Source: Caenispirillum bisanense (GTDB lineage Bacteria > Pseudomonadota > Alphaproteobacteria > Reyranellales > Reyranellaceae). Taken from it: a DNA stretch of 34,040 bases. Shown one piece after another: positions 10,355 to 18,773 of this stretch. Location: assembly GCA_945878895.1 (NCBI GenBank), contig CAMDVZ010000005.1, positions 1 to 34,040 of the forward strand. The letters run 5' to 3'. Position 1 is the first letter of the stretch. Every line of letters begins with the position of its first letter. The translations under genes were made by a program, and so were the position numbers. The notes beneath the pieces are model-generated. The model saw only the letters and a program-made list of their open reading frames with translations, was not told the origin of the DNA and searched no databases.

Positions 10355-11436
10355 GCGACGAACCCGTCCTGCGCGTCGAAGGCCTGACCAAGCACTTCCC
10401 GGTCAGCCGCGGCATCGTTTTCAGCCGCTCGATCGGCAAGGTACAGGCCGTCGACGACGTCAGTTTCGAGATCGCGCGCGGCGAGACGCTGGCGCTGGTC
10501 GGCGAATCCGGTTGCGGCAAGTCGACCACCGGCCGCCTGATCCTCAACCTGATGAAGCCGACCGCCGGGTCGATCCGTTTCAAGGGCCAGGAGGTCGCGG
10601 GGCTCGGCCCCAACGAGATGCGGCCCTTGCGCCGCCATCTCCAGATCATCTTCCAGGATCCCTACGCCTCGCTCAATCCCCGCATGACGGTGGGCCAGAT
10701 TCTCGCTGAGCCGATCGTCCTGCACCGGATGGCCGAGGGTGCCGCGGTCGAGGCGCGCGTCCAGGAACTGCTCGGCGTGGTTGGCCTGCTGCCCGAGCAC
10801 GCCAACCGCTATCCGCACCAGTTCTCTGGCGGCCAGCGCCAGCGCATCGGCATCGCGCGCGCGCTGGCGGTCAATCCCGACCTCGTGGTGTGCGACGAGC
10901 CGGTTTCCGCGCTCGACGTGTCGATCCAGGCCCAGGTGGTGAACCTGCTGCAGACCCTGCAGAAACGATTCGGCCTCTCCTACCTCTTCATCGCCCACGA
11001 TCTGGCGGTCGTGAAGCACATCAGAGACCGCGTCGCGGTGATGTATCTCGGCAAGCTGGTCGAGATCGCCGACAAGCGCACGCTCTACGCGCGACCGCGT
11101 CATCCCTACACCCAGGCCCTGCTCTCGGCGATTCCGCGGCCCGACCCGACCGCGCGCCCCCAGCGGATGCTGCTCGAAGGCGACGTGCCGAGCCCGCTCA
11201 ACCCGCCGACGGGATGCCGCTTCCACACCCGCTGCCCGCACGCCCAGCCGCGTTGCTCGGCGGAGGAACCCGTCCTGCGCGACGCCGGCGCCGGCCAGCG
11301 CGTCGCCTGTCATTTCTTCGAGACGATCCCGATCGTCAACGCCATCCCCGACAAGGACATCGGCGACAGCAAGTTCATGAAGCGCCTCGCCGCCTTCGAG
11401 GCAGCCAAGGCGAAGGGCGCGGCGTCTGCGGGTTGA
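10351..11436 (+). CDS. Oligopeptide/dipeptide ABC transporter ATP-binding protein (DppF/OppF type)
   Basis: GTGA overlap with previous gene; [56 protein letters not shown]. Confidence 0.95.
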
Positions 11437-11504
11437 GGGGATCGGGCAGGGCCCACCAACGTCGAGCGGACCGGGTTGGCGCACCGACGAGCGGACATCC
11501 CCGA

Positions 11505-11616
11505 TGTCATCCCGAGCTCCGGGCCGCTTGTGGTCCCGTGGAGGGACCTTGGCGCGACGCCGATACCGTGCGAAACGGCGGAGAATCCGGGGTCCCTCGA
11601 CAAGCTCGGGATGACA
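11505..11616. repeat. Palindromic intergenic repeat (REP/MITE-like)
   Basis: Outer 14-bp perfect inverted repeat TGTCATCCCGAGCT (11505-11518)/AGCTCGGGATGACA (11603-11616), internal GGTCCC-GTGGA-GGGACC hairpin (11532-11548); spurious translation contains CHPELVEGPRIL, a hallmark of this dispersed repeat class. Confidence 0.8.
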
Positions 11617-11738
11617 TTGTTTTCGTGGTCCCGATGGTGCGCCAACTGTTTCCGCCGAGGCTGGCGCCCACAGGTGGCGAGCCCTCGGAAACGTCGCGCG
11701 CAAGCACGAATCGTTCACGCACTCGCCGCGATCTCGCC

Positions 11739-12707
11739 TCAGACAACCCGCCCGATCGCGTCGACGCGTTCCAGCAGCTCGGCCGGCAGATCGAGTCCGC
11801 CGGCCGCGGCGTTGGCTTCGAGCTCGACCAGCGTCTCGGGGCCGACCAGCGCGCAACCGATGCCGGGCCGCGTTGTCAGCCACGCCAGCGCCAGCGCGGC
11901 GGGTGTGTTGCCGCTGTCGACGGCGATCGCTTCGAGTTGCTTCGCCAACGCGATCTGGGACTCGCTGAACCCAGGCGCGCCCCAGCGCAGACCGCCCGCG
12001 ACGGCGCGTTCGCGCACCGCGGGTCCCGCCAGCAGACCACCGGCCAGCGGGCTCAACACCGTCACGCCGAGGCCGAAGCGCCAGCATGCCGGCAACGTCT
12101 CGCGTTCGGCGATCCGGTTGGCAAGGCTGTAGGCGATCTGCGCGCAGACCGGCGGCGCCAGCCCGAGGCGATCGGCGATCCACAGGGCTTCCGTCGTCTG
12201 CCACGCCGGAAAGGTCGAGAGCGCGGCGTGTCGGATCTTGCCCTGGCGCACCAGATCGTCGAACGCGCGCAGGGTCTGGTCGAGCGGCGTCGCCGGATCG
12301 GGATGGTGGGCGTAGTAGACATCCAGATGGTCGGTGCCGAGTCGCTTCAGGCTGATCTCGACCTGCTCCATGACATGGCGCCGCGACAGACCACGGTCGT
12401 TCGGCCCCTCGCCGACCGGCTCCATCACCTTCGAGCACAGCACCACCGCGCTCCGGCGTCCGCGGATGGCGCGCCCGACGATCTCCTCGGCCGACGACCG
12501 CGCGCTGGCGGGCGGCGCGCCGGCGCGGTCGAAGCGAGCCTGGTTGCCGTAGCTGTTGGCGGTGTCGATCAGGTTGATGCCGAGATCGAGCGCGCGGCCG
12601 ATCAGCCGGTCGCAATCGGCCTCCAGCGGCGCCACGCCGAAGGTGGCGGTGCCGATGCCGATCCGGGAGACCTGGATGCCCGTCGTGCCGAGCGTGCGGT
12701 AGAGCAT
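11739..12707 (-). CDS. Aldo/keto reductase
   Basis: MLYRTLGTTGIQVSRIGIGTATFG...NLIDTANSYGNQ...LGTDHLDVYYAHHPD. Confidence 0.93.
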   Translation of the reverse strand: MLYRTLGTTGIQVSRIGIGTATFGVAPLEADCDRLIGRALDLGINLIDTANSYGNQARFDRAGAPPASARSSAEEIVGRAIRGRRSAVVLCSKVMEPVGEGPNDRGLSRRHVMEQVEISLKRLGTDHLDVYYAHHPDPATPLDQTLRAFDDLVRQGKIRHAALSTFPAWQTTEALWIADRLGLAPPVCAQIAYSLANRIAERETLPACWRFGLGVTVLSPLAGGLLAGPAVRERAVAGGLRWGAPGFSESQIALAKQLEAIAVDSGNTPAALALAWLTTRPGIGCALVGPETLVELEANAAAGGLDLPAELLERVDAIGRVV

Positions 12708-12729
12708 CGATACATCCTCCCGTGTCGCG

Positions 12730-13893
12730 TCAACCCGCCGCCGCGGACGCCCGCTCGCCGCCCACGCGCAACGGCGTGGCAAGCGTCGGGCGCTCGTTGG
12801 CGGCGCGCAGGCGCGTCTGCCACCAGCCATAGAAGGCGCGCTGGTTGGACTCCCCCAACAGCGGCCCGAAGCAGCCCGCGGCGTCCACGCGCTCCGCATC
12901 CCGTCCGGCCCGCAGCGTCAGCGGCACCCGGCGCGCGTGCAGGCCCGCCGACGACGCCGTGATGGAACGCCACGCGCCGACCAGATCCTGGCTGCGCAGA
13001 CCCGCGGCCCCCCAGGCGAACCGCGTCGCGCGCAACGCCGCCTCGCGGGTTTCGGCGGCGGCGTCGCGTGCCACCAGACAATACGTGTCGACGTCCGTCC
13101 GGCTTGGTCCGACGGGATGCCAGACATGCAGGCTGGCGGTCGCCGCGTCGAACGACAGGTTGGGAAACAGCGCGAAGCCCATCGGCACCGTCCGCCCGCG
13201 CCCGGCTTCACCGTCCGCGCCGATCGTCGCCGCGCCCGGCCCGACCGCGACCTGCGTTCCGGCCCGCCGCGTCGTTGGCGGCGAGACTCCCATCGCCTCG
13301 TCGGTCGCGGCGTGGGCGAACTGGCCGCCGTCGATGTCGCCGCAGAAACGCTCGACCGCGAGCTTCCAGTTGCCCTCGAAGCTCCAGGGAAGAGACGCGT
13401 TTCCAGCCGCCTCGACGGACCCACCGACGCCGTCGAGCGCCGCGTCGAGAAGGCGTGCGAAGGGCCCCAGCCAATCCCCGAACGGCAACGCCGCCGCGTC
13501 GAGGCAGGCGAACACCAACCCTCCGTGGATATCGAGGCCCGGCAGCGGGGTCAGGTCGGAATCGCCGTCGCCGGCCGTACCATGACGCGCGCAGCCGAGC
13601 CTCGACGCGTGACCGCGCGCGCCAATGCACGGCAGCCGGTCGCAACGCGGACACAGATTCACGAAGGCCCGCGGGATACCGGCATGGTCGCGCCAGACCA
13701 CCACCGGCACGTCGCCCATCCGCGTGGTCATCCAGTCGCCGGGACGCTCCACCCAGTTCGCCGGGCCCACGAACAACCACGACGTCGCGAAGATGCGGCG
13801 AAGTTCCAGCGCGTGAATCGCCGGATCGACGAAGGCAGCGCGATCCAGCAACGCCGTTGCCTCGTCGTAGAGATCGCCGGATCGCGACGTCAC
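12730..13893 (-). CDS. Rieske oxygenase alpha-subunit homologue with altered Rieske and mononuclear-iron ligands
   Basis: RIFATSWLFVGPANWVERPGDWMTTRMGDVPVVVWRD...NLCPRCDRLPCIGARGHASRLGCARHG...NWKLAVERFCGDIDGGQFAH; GTG start overlapping rhodanese stop (GTGA). Confidence 0.8.
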   Translation of the reverse strand: MTSRSGDLYDEATALLDRAAFVDPAIHALELRRIFATSWLFVGPANWVERPGDWMTTRMGDVPVVVWRDHAGIPRAFVNLCPRCDRLPCIGARGHASRLGCARHGTAGDGDSDLTPLPGLDIHGGLVFACLDAAALPFGDWLGPFARLLDAALDGVGGSVEAAGNASLPWSFEGNWKLAVERFCGDIDGGQFAHAATDEAMGVSPPTTRRAGTQVAVGPGAATIGADGEAGRGRTVPMGFALFPNLSFDAATASLHVWHPVGPSRTDVDTYCLVARDAAAETREAALRATRFAWGAAGLRSQDLVGAWRSITASSAGLHARRVPLTLRAGRDAERVDAAGCFGPLLGESNQRAFYGWWQTRLRAANERPTLATPLRVGGERASAAAG

Positions 13894-14258
13894 GGCGGTC
13901 CCTGGACATCGTCCAGCGTCGGCATGCCGTCGGAGATGGTTTCGACCGGATAGCCCGCGTCGAACCACGCCTCGAAGCCGCCGTCGAGCATCGCCACGTC
14001 GGCGAGCCCGAGCGACGATGCGAACACACAGATGTCGCCGGCCCTGGTGCCGTCGTCGTCGACGAACAGCACGGTTCTGCCGGGCCGCACCTTGCGCCAG
14101 TGCGCCTCGATGGCCTTGCCCGGCAGACTGACGGAACCCGGAATCTTGCCGCCGGCATGGTCGAACGGCGCCCTCGTGTCGATCGCGATCAGGTCGCCCG
14201 CCTCGATCCGGATGCGGGCGGTCTCGACGTCGAGCCGCTTGAATGAGTCGTTGCCCAT
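13890..14258 (-). CDS. Rhodanese-like domain protein lacking the catalytic cysteine
   Basis: AIDTRAPFDHAGGKIPGSVSLPG...TVLFVDDDGTRAGDICVFASSLGLADVAMLDGGFEAW; D occupies the active-site Cys position. Confidence 0.85.
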   Translation of the reverse strand: MGNDSFKRLDVETARIRIEAGDLIAIDTRAPFDHAGGKIPGSVSLPGKAIEAHWRKVRPGRTVLFVDDDGTRAGDICVFASSLGLADVAMLDGGFEAWFDAGYPVETISDGMPTLDDVQGPP

Positions 14259-14268
14259 CGCCCGCGCC

Positions 14269-14787
14269 CTAGAAAAAATTGCTGAGGTTGCGCGACAGCA
14301 GCAACGTCTGCTCCAGAAAGACGTGTCGGCTGGCGATCAGAAACTTGCCCTCGACGCGGCGCAGGGTGTCGCGGCGCATGCCCAGCCAGTTGTCTTCCTC
14401 GGAATTCAGGCGCGAGCGATGGAGATGGAAATTGGATTCGACCGTCATCGTGCCCTCGACGTCGTAGACGATCCGCACGTTGGTCACGAGATGACGGGTG
14501 CGCGAGGGCGGATCCTCGGCCCAGGCGTAACCGGACTCGATCCGCTTGACGCGGATTTCCAGCATTTTCCGGTCGTCGTCGAAGAACGCCATGTCGCCTT
14601 GCCGGGTGAACTCGCCGTCGAGTTCGTTGGTCGTCCGGGTGCGCCGCACCGGCATCCAGTACCGGATGTCGTCGGCCAGCAGGGCCAGCCAGTCGCGGTA
14701 GCGCCGCGCATCGAGCAGGGCCGCCTCGTCGGCGTAGAAACGCTCGACCTCGTATTGTCGCGCCATCGATCGGGCGATATCGGACAT
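14269..14787 (-). CDS. Aromatic-ring-hydroxylating dioxygenase beta subunit (NTF2-like)
   Basis: VERFYADEAALLDARRYRDWLALLADDIRYWMPVRRTRT...HLVTNVRIVYDVEGTMTVESNFHLHRSRLNSEEDNWLGMRRDTLRRV. Confidence 0.92.
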   Translation of the reverse strand: MSDIARSMARQYEVERFYADEAALLDARRYRDWLALLADDIRYWMPVRRTRTTNELDGEFTRQGDMAFFDDDRKMLEIRVKRIESGYAWAEDPPSRTRHLVTNVRIVYDVEGTMTVESNFHLHRSRLNSEEDNWLGMRRDTLRRVEGKFLIASRHVFLEQTLLLSRNLSNFF

Positions 14788-14801
14788 GATGGCCCCGGCA
14801 A

Positions 14802-14848
14802 TTTCCCTCGCGTGGACCGACACTAGGGATTTTCCGGTCCACGGGAAA
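14802..14848. promoter_or_regulatory. Operator-like inverted repeat between divergent genes
   Basis: CGTGGACCG (14811-14819)/CGGTCCACG (14835-14843) perfect 9-bp IR, outer TTTCC (14802-14806)/GGAAA (14844-14848). Confidence 0.55.
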
Positions 14849-14928
14849 GCGGCCCCCTCGCAGCGGACCTCTAGCCGTCGGGCAGCCGCAAATTCGCCAC
14901 GGTTGTTGCCGATCCTGGGGTGTCGACC

Positions 14929-15417
14929 ATGGAGAACGATATCGTGCGTCCGATCGGATGGGTGGGCGTGGCAGTGCTGGTGGCGGGCTTTGGCTCCGCG
15001 GCGATCGCGGAAAAGCCGAGCTGGGCGGGCCAGGGTAGCAAGGGGCATGGCGGTCCCGCGCAAGGCGTCTCGCCGGCGGCGCCCCAGGGCGGCGGCGTGG
15101 TCCAGACCACGATCGGCCCGCGCGACCGGACGAGCATCCAGAGCTATTTCGGCCAGCAATTCGCCGCCGGGAATTGTCCGCCGGGACTGGCGAAAAAGAA
15201 CAATGGCTGTCAGCCGCCGGGACAGGCCAAACAATGGCGGGTCGGCCAGCCGTTGCCGACGACGGTGATTTCCTACCCGCTTCCCGTGGCGCTGCTGGCG
15301 ATGCTGGCGCCGCCTCCAGCGGGACATCAATACCTGCGGGTGGCGGCCGACGTCCTGTTGATCGCCATCGGCACGAAGCTCGTGGTCGACGCGGTCGCCG
15401 ATCTCGCGGGTCTGTAG
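14929..15417 (+). CDS. Small secreted/membrane protein, RcnB/CigR-like
   Basis: Hydrophobic N-terminus; NCPPGLAKKNNGCQPPGQAKQWRVGQPLP...YLRVAADVLLIAIGTKLVVDAVADL. Confidence 0.75.
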   Translation: MENDIVRPIGWVGVAVLVAGFGSAAIAEKPSWAGQGSKGHGGPAQGVSPAAPQGGGVVQTTIGPRDRTSIQSYFGQQFAAGNCPPGLAKKNNGCQPPGQAKQWRVGQPLPTTVISYPLPVALLAMLAPPPAGHQYLRVAADVLLIAIGTKLVVDAVADLAGL

Positions 15418-15486
15418 AGCGACGCCAAATCCGTCGACGGTACCGGTCCGCCGACGATACCGCCGCCGGCAGCGATGCTCCCGCAG

Positions 15487-16806
15487 CTAGACGACTCCCG
15501 TCGGCATGGCGTGGTCGCACTTCAGCGCCGGCCAGTCCTTCGCCGTCATCCAGTCCGCCCAGGCGCGATAGGTCCAGAGCTGGGCGTGCTCGTTGATGTG
15601 GGTGTCGATGCTGGCGACGCCGGGCTGTCGCTCGACGATTTCGCCGCGCCCGAGATTCATCGCGAAGTTCAGGGGATGGCGGCGCGCCAGCGCGCTGCGG
15701 GTCGCCAGCGTGCTCTGGCTCCAGTTCTCGCCGTCGTCCTGTTCGAGGATGCCGGCCGGCCCGAAGGTATGATTCATCCGCTCGACCGAAGCGCGGCGGC
15801 GGTCCTCCGGCATGTTCTTGTCGAGCATCGTGAACCACCAGATCTCGGTCGAGAGCGGTCCGCGCGGAATCCTGAGGCAGAGCTGCACGCCGCTCGAGGC
15901 GATCCAGAGATTGGGGAAGATGTTGGGATGGCCGCGCGAGGCGACGCCGACCGGCCCCAGCGCCGCCATCGCCTCGGGCGTGTCGCGCCAGCGTTCGTCG
16001 ACCAGCGGCACCGCCGTGCTCGCCCCCGCCAGCGCCGCCCTGATCTCCGGCGTCGTGCGCGGCCCGCTGATGGCGTGGCCATACTCGCCCAGCGCCACGA
16101 TATGGTCCTCGTCCTTGTAGGGCAGTTTGGGCAAATAACCAGACAGCGGGGCGGACGCGTGCGAGATCTGCACGTGGTACCAGTCGAACAGGTTGTCGAC
16201 CGCGAGCTTCCAGTTGCAGCCGATGACGTTCTTCTGCACCCCGTCGACCACCATGACATCGCCGTGCGCCGCGGCCATCGACAGGCCCATGCGACCGACC
16301 GGGCCGAGATACTCCTCCAGCGGGGGCGTCTCGGGGTCCATGGTGGCGAACACGAAGCCCTTGTAGCTCTCGACTTTCGCGGCCCGCACGAGGCCCCATT
16401 TATCGCGCTCGAGGTCCTCGTGATAGAAGCTCTTGTGGCCGGGCACCCCCACCAGCTTGCCTTCGAGATCGTAGGTCCAGCCGTGATAGGTGCAGAGAAA
16501 CGACTTCACCCGCCCCGAATCGGCGCGGCACACCGCGTTGCCCCGGTGGCGGCAGGAATTGAGAAAAACCTGGAGCCCGCCCTTGCGGTCGCGGGTGGCG
16601 ATGACGCTGTCCTGGCCGATGAAATTCAGGAAAAAATCGCCCGCCCGCGGAATCTGCGACTCGTGGCACATGAAATTCCAGCAGCGCGCGAAGATGCGCT
16701 CCATCTCCTCGTCGTGGATCGCCTGGTCCGAGAAGATGCGCCGGTCCACCGTGCCCGCCCGCGCGTCGACGAAGGAGCGATAGTCGATGGCTGGGTCTTC
16801 GCGCAT
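15487..16806 (-). CDS. Aromatic ring-hydroxylating dioxygenase alpha subunit (Rieske), intact
   Basis: CRHRG...CTYHGW Rieske motif, NWKLAVDNLFDWYHVQISH mononuclear-iron motif. Confidence 0.95.
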   Translation of the reverse strand: MREDPAIDYRSFVDARAGTVDRRIFSDQAIHDEEMERIFARCWNFMCHESQIPRAGDFFLNFIGQDSVIATRDRKGGLQVFLNSCRHRGNAVCRADSGRVKSFLCTYHGWTYDLEGKLVGVPGHKSFYHEDLERDKWGLVRAAKVESYKGFVFATMDPETPPLEEYLGPVGRMGLSMAAAHGDVMVVDGVQKNVIGCNWKLAVDNLFDWYHVQISHASAPLSGYLPKLPYKDEDHIVALGEYGHAISGPRTTPEIRAALAGASTAVPLVDERWRDTPEAMAALGPVGVASRGHPNIFPNLWIASSGVQLCLRIPRGPLSTEIWWFTMLDKNMPEDRRRASVERMNHTFGPAGILEQDDGENWSQSTLATRSALARRHPLNFAMNLGRGEIVERQPGVASIDTHINEHAQLWTYRAWADWMTAKDWPALKCDHAMPTGVV

Positions 16807-17000
16807 GTCGGCCTTCCCCGTTCGTCGCCTCGTCCCGGAATACTACGCGGGGACGTCCGCGAATGCATCCGTTGGTCGGCCCGCCCGTCGCCTCCGCCGG
16901 GATCGTCCACTTCGGCCGCGTTGACAGGCGATCCGCCGTCCCGCATCCGTTGCCTCGAACAATGCCGCGACCGGAAACGGGATACCGCTGGAGGACGATC

Positions 17001-17978
17001 ATGAAGACCCGCATCACCGAACTGCTGGGCATCGAGCATCCGATCATCCAGGGCGGCATGCACTATGTCGGCTTCGCCGAGCTCGCCGCCGCGGTCTCGA
17101 ACGCGGGTGGCCTCGGCGTCATTACCGGCCTGACCCAGCGCACGCCGCAGCTCCTCGCCAACGAGATCGCGAAGTGCCGCGACATGACGGACAAACCCTT
17201 CGGCGTGAACCTCACGTTTCTGCCGACCGTCTCCTCGCCCGACTACCCCGGCTACGTGAAGGCCATCGTCGAGGGCGGCGTGAAGGTCGTGGAGACGGCG
17301 GGCCGGAACCCCGTGCAGGTCATGCCCTTCCTCAAGGACGCCGGCATCAAGGTGATCCACAAATGCACGTCGGTGCGCCACTCGCTGAAGGCCCAGGAGA
17401 TCGGGTGCGACGCGGTTTCGGTCGACGGTTTCGAGTGCGGCGGTCATCCCGGCGAGGACGACATCCCCAACATGATCCTGCTGCCGCGCGCCGCCGACGA
17501 ACTCGACATCCCCTTCGTCGCCTCGGGCGGCATGGCCGACGCGCGCTCGCTGGTAGCCTCGCTCGCCATGGGTGCCGAAGGCATGAACATGGGCACGCGC
17601 TTCATCGCCACGAAGGAGGCGCCGGTTCATGAACGGGTCAAGCAAGCGATCGTGGCCGCGAGCGAACTCGACACGCGTCTCATCATGCGGTCGCTGCGCA
17701 ACACCGAGCGCGTGCTGAACAACGCCGCCGTCGAGCGGCTTCTCCTCAAGGAGAAGGAACTCGGCGCCAAACTCAGATTCGAGGACATCATGGAGGAGGT
17801 CGCGGGCGTCTACCCGCGCGTGATGACCGACGGCGACATGGATGCCGGCGCCTGGTCTTGCGGCATGGTCGCCGGCCTGATCCACGACATCCCGACCTGC
17901 AAGGAGCTGATCAACCGCATCATGAACGAGGCCGACGCGCTGATCCGGAAACGCCTCCTCGGCCTCGCCGCGGCCTGA
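17001..17978 (+). CDS. Nitronate monooxygenase / 2-nitropropane dioxygenase-like flavoprotein
   Basis: MKTRITELLGIEHPIIQGGMHYVGFAELAAAVSNAGGLGVITG...FECGGHPGEDD...GGMADARSLVASLAMGAEGMNMGTRFIAT. Confidence 0.95.
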   Translation: MKTRITELLGIEHPIIQGGMHYVGFAELAAAVSNAGGLGVITGLTQRTPQLLANEIAKCRDMTDKPFGVNLTFLPTVSSPDYPGYVKAIVEGGVKVVETAGRNPVQVMPFLKDAGIKVIHKCTSVRHSLKAQEIGCDAVSVDGFECGGHPGEDDIPNMILLPRAADELDIPFVASGGMADARSLVASLAMGAEGMNMGTRFIATKEAPVHERVKQAIVAASELDTRLIMRSLRNTERVLNNAAVERLLLKEKELGAKLRFEDIMEEVAGVYPRVMTDGDMDAGAWSCGMVAGLIHDIPTCKELINRIMNEADALIRKRLLGLAAA

Positions 17979-18110
17979 CGCGGCGGCGTCCGGAAACACG
18001 CCCGCCCGGATGGCGCGATCGCGCGTCTCGCGCCGTCGCGGGACATCGGCACATCGCGCGCGACGGCGTTCCCGCAGGTGGTTTGGAGCCAGCCCGTCCC
18101 CCGCGCGCCC

Positions 18111-18404
18111 CTACTCCAAGCGGCCCGTCGTGCCCCTGGACGCGTGCCGTACCCGCAACATCCGGACTTCCCCCGCCGCGTCGTCGACGGCGTAGAACAC
18201 GATGTAGCGGTAGCGCACGATGACCAGTTCGCGCACGCCGGCGATCTGGCTCGAACGCCCGCGCCGGGGAAAGTCGACAAGCCCGTCGATGGCCTGCCGG
18301 ATCGTGGCGATCACCGCGCGGGCGCCACGTGGGTTGCGGGCATGGAGGTAGCTGAAAATACTCCGGAGCCGGGCCGTCGCGTGCGCCTCGTAGCGAACCC
18401 TCGC
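18111..18404 (-). pseudogene. RelE/ParE-family toxin reading frame without a recognisable start codon (GCG at expected GTG)
   Basis: [A/M]RVRYEAHATARLRSIFSYLHARNPRGARAVIATIRQAIDGLVDFPRRGRSSQIAGVRELVIVRYRYIVFYAVDDAAGEVRMLRVRHASR. Confidence 0.72.
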
Positions 18405-18640
18405 AGGCCGTACTTGGCGTACATTGCCGCCACTTCTTCCTCCGTGGCGAACTCTCCGCGGCGAGCGGCCGCAAGGGCCGCTTCGAGATCGGCACGCTCC
18501 TCGGGCGTCGTCTCGATGGCTGGACGCAGGAGATCTCCGGCACGCTCCATCAGCTCGACCGCGAGAAGATCCTGCTGGTCGAGCGACAATGTCCGCACCT
18601 TGTCCAGTGATTGCTCGAGGCGCCTCGATATCTGGCTCAT
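18311..18640 (-). CDS. Antitoxin-like protein, C-terminally extended out of frame into the toxin gene
   Basis: MSQISRRLEQSLDKVRTLSLDQQDLLAVELMERAG...ERADLEAALAAARRGEFATEEEVAAMYAKYGL, then a basic non-homologous-looking tail RGFATRRTRRPGSG... . Confidence 0.72.
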   Translation of the reverse strand: MSQISRRLEQSLDKVRTLSLDQQDLLAVELMERAGDLLRPAIETTPEERADLEAALAAARRGEFATEEEVAAMYAKYGLRGFATRRTRRPGSGVFSATSMPATHVAPAR

Positions 18641-18773
18641 CGATCACCCTTCCGTTCGCGACGCCATCCTAGCGGCCCGCCGGGGTCGTCGCACGGCCAC
18701 CGTGACGGCCATGCGCCAATCAGGTCGGCGGTGGCGCCATCACCCGGCGCCACGACACGGCCGAGTCGCGGAA

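Noticed and set aside
11476-12132. 218-aa + ORF and overlapping - ORFs containing ELVEGP/SLSRDPG strings
   Set aside because: Products of the palindromic repeat plus antisense of the aldo/keto reductase, not genuine coding.
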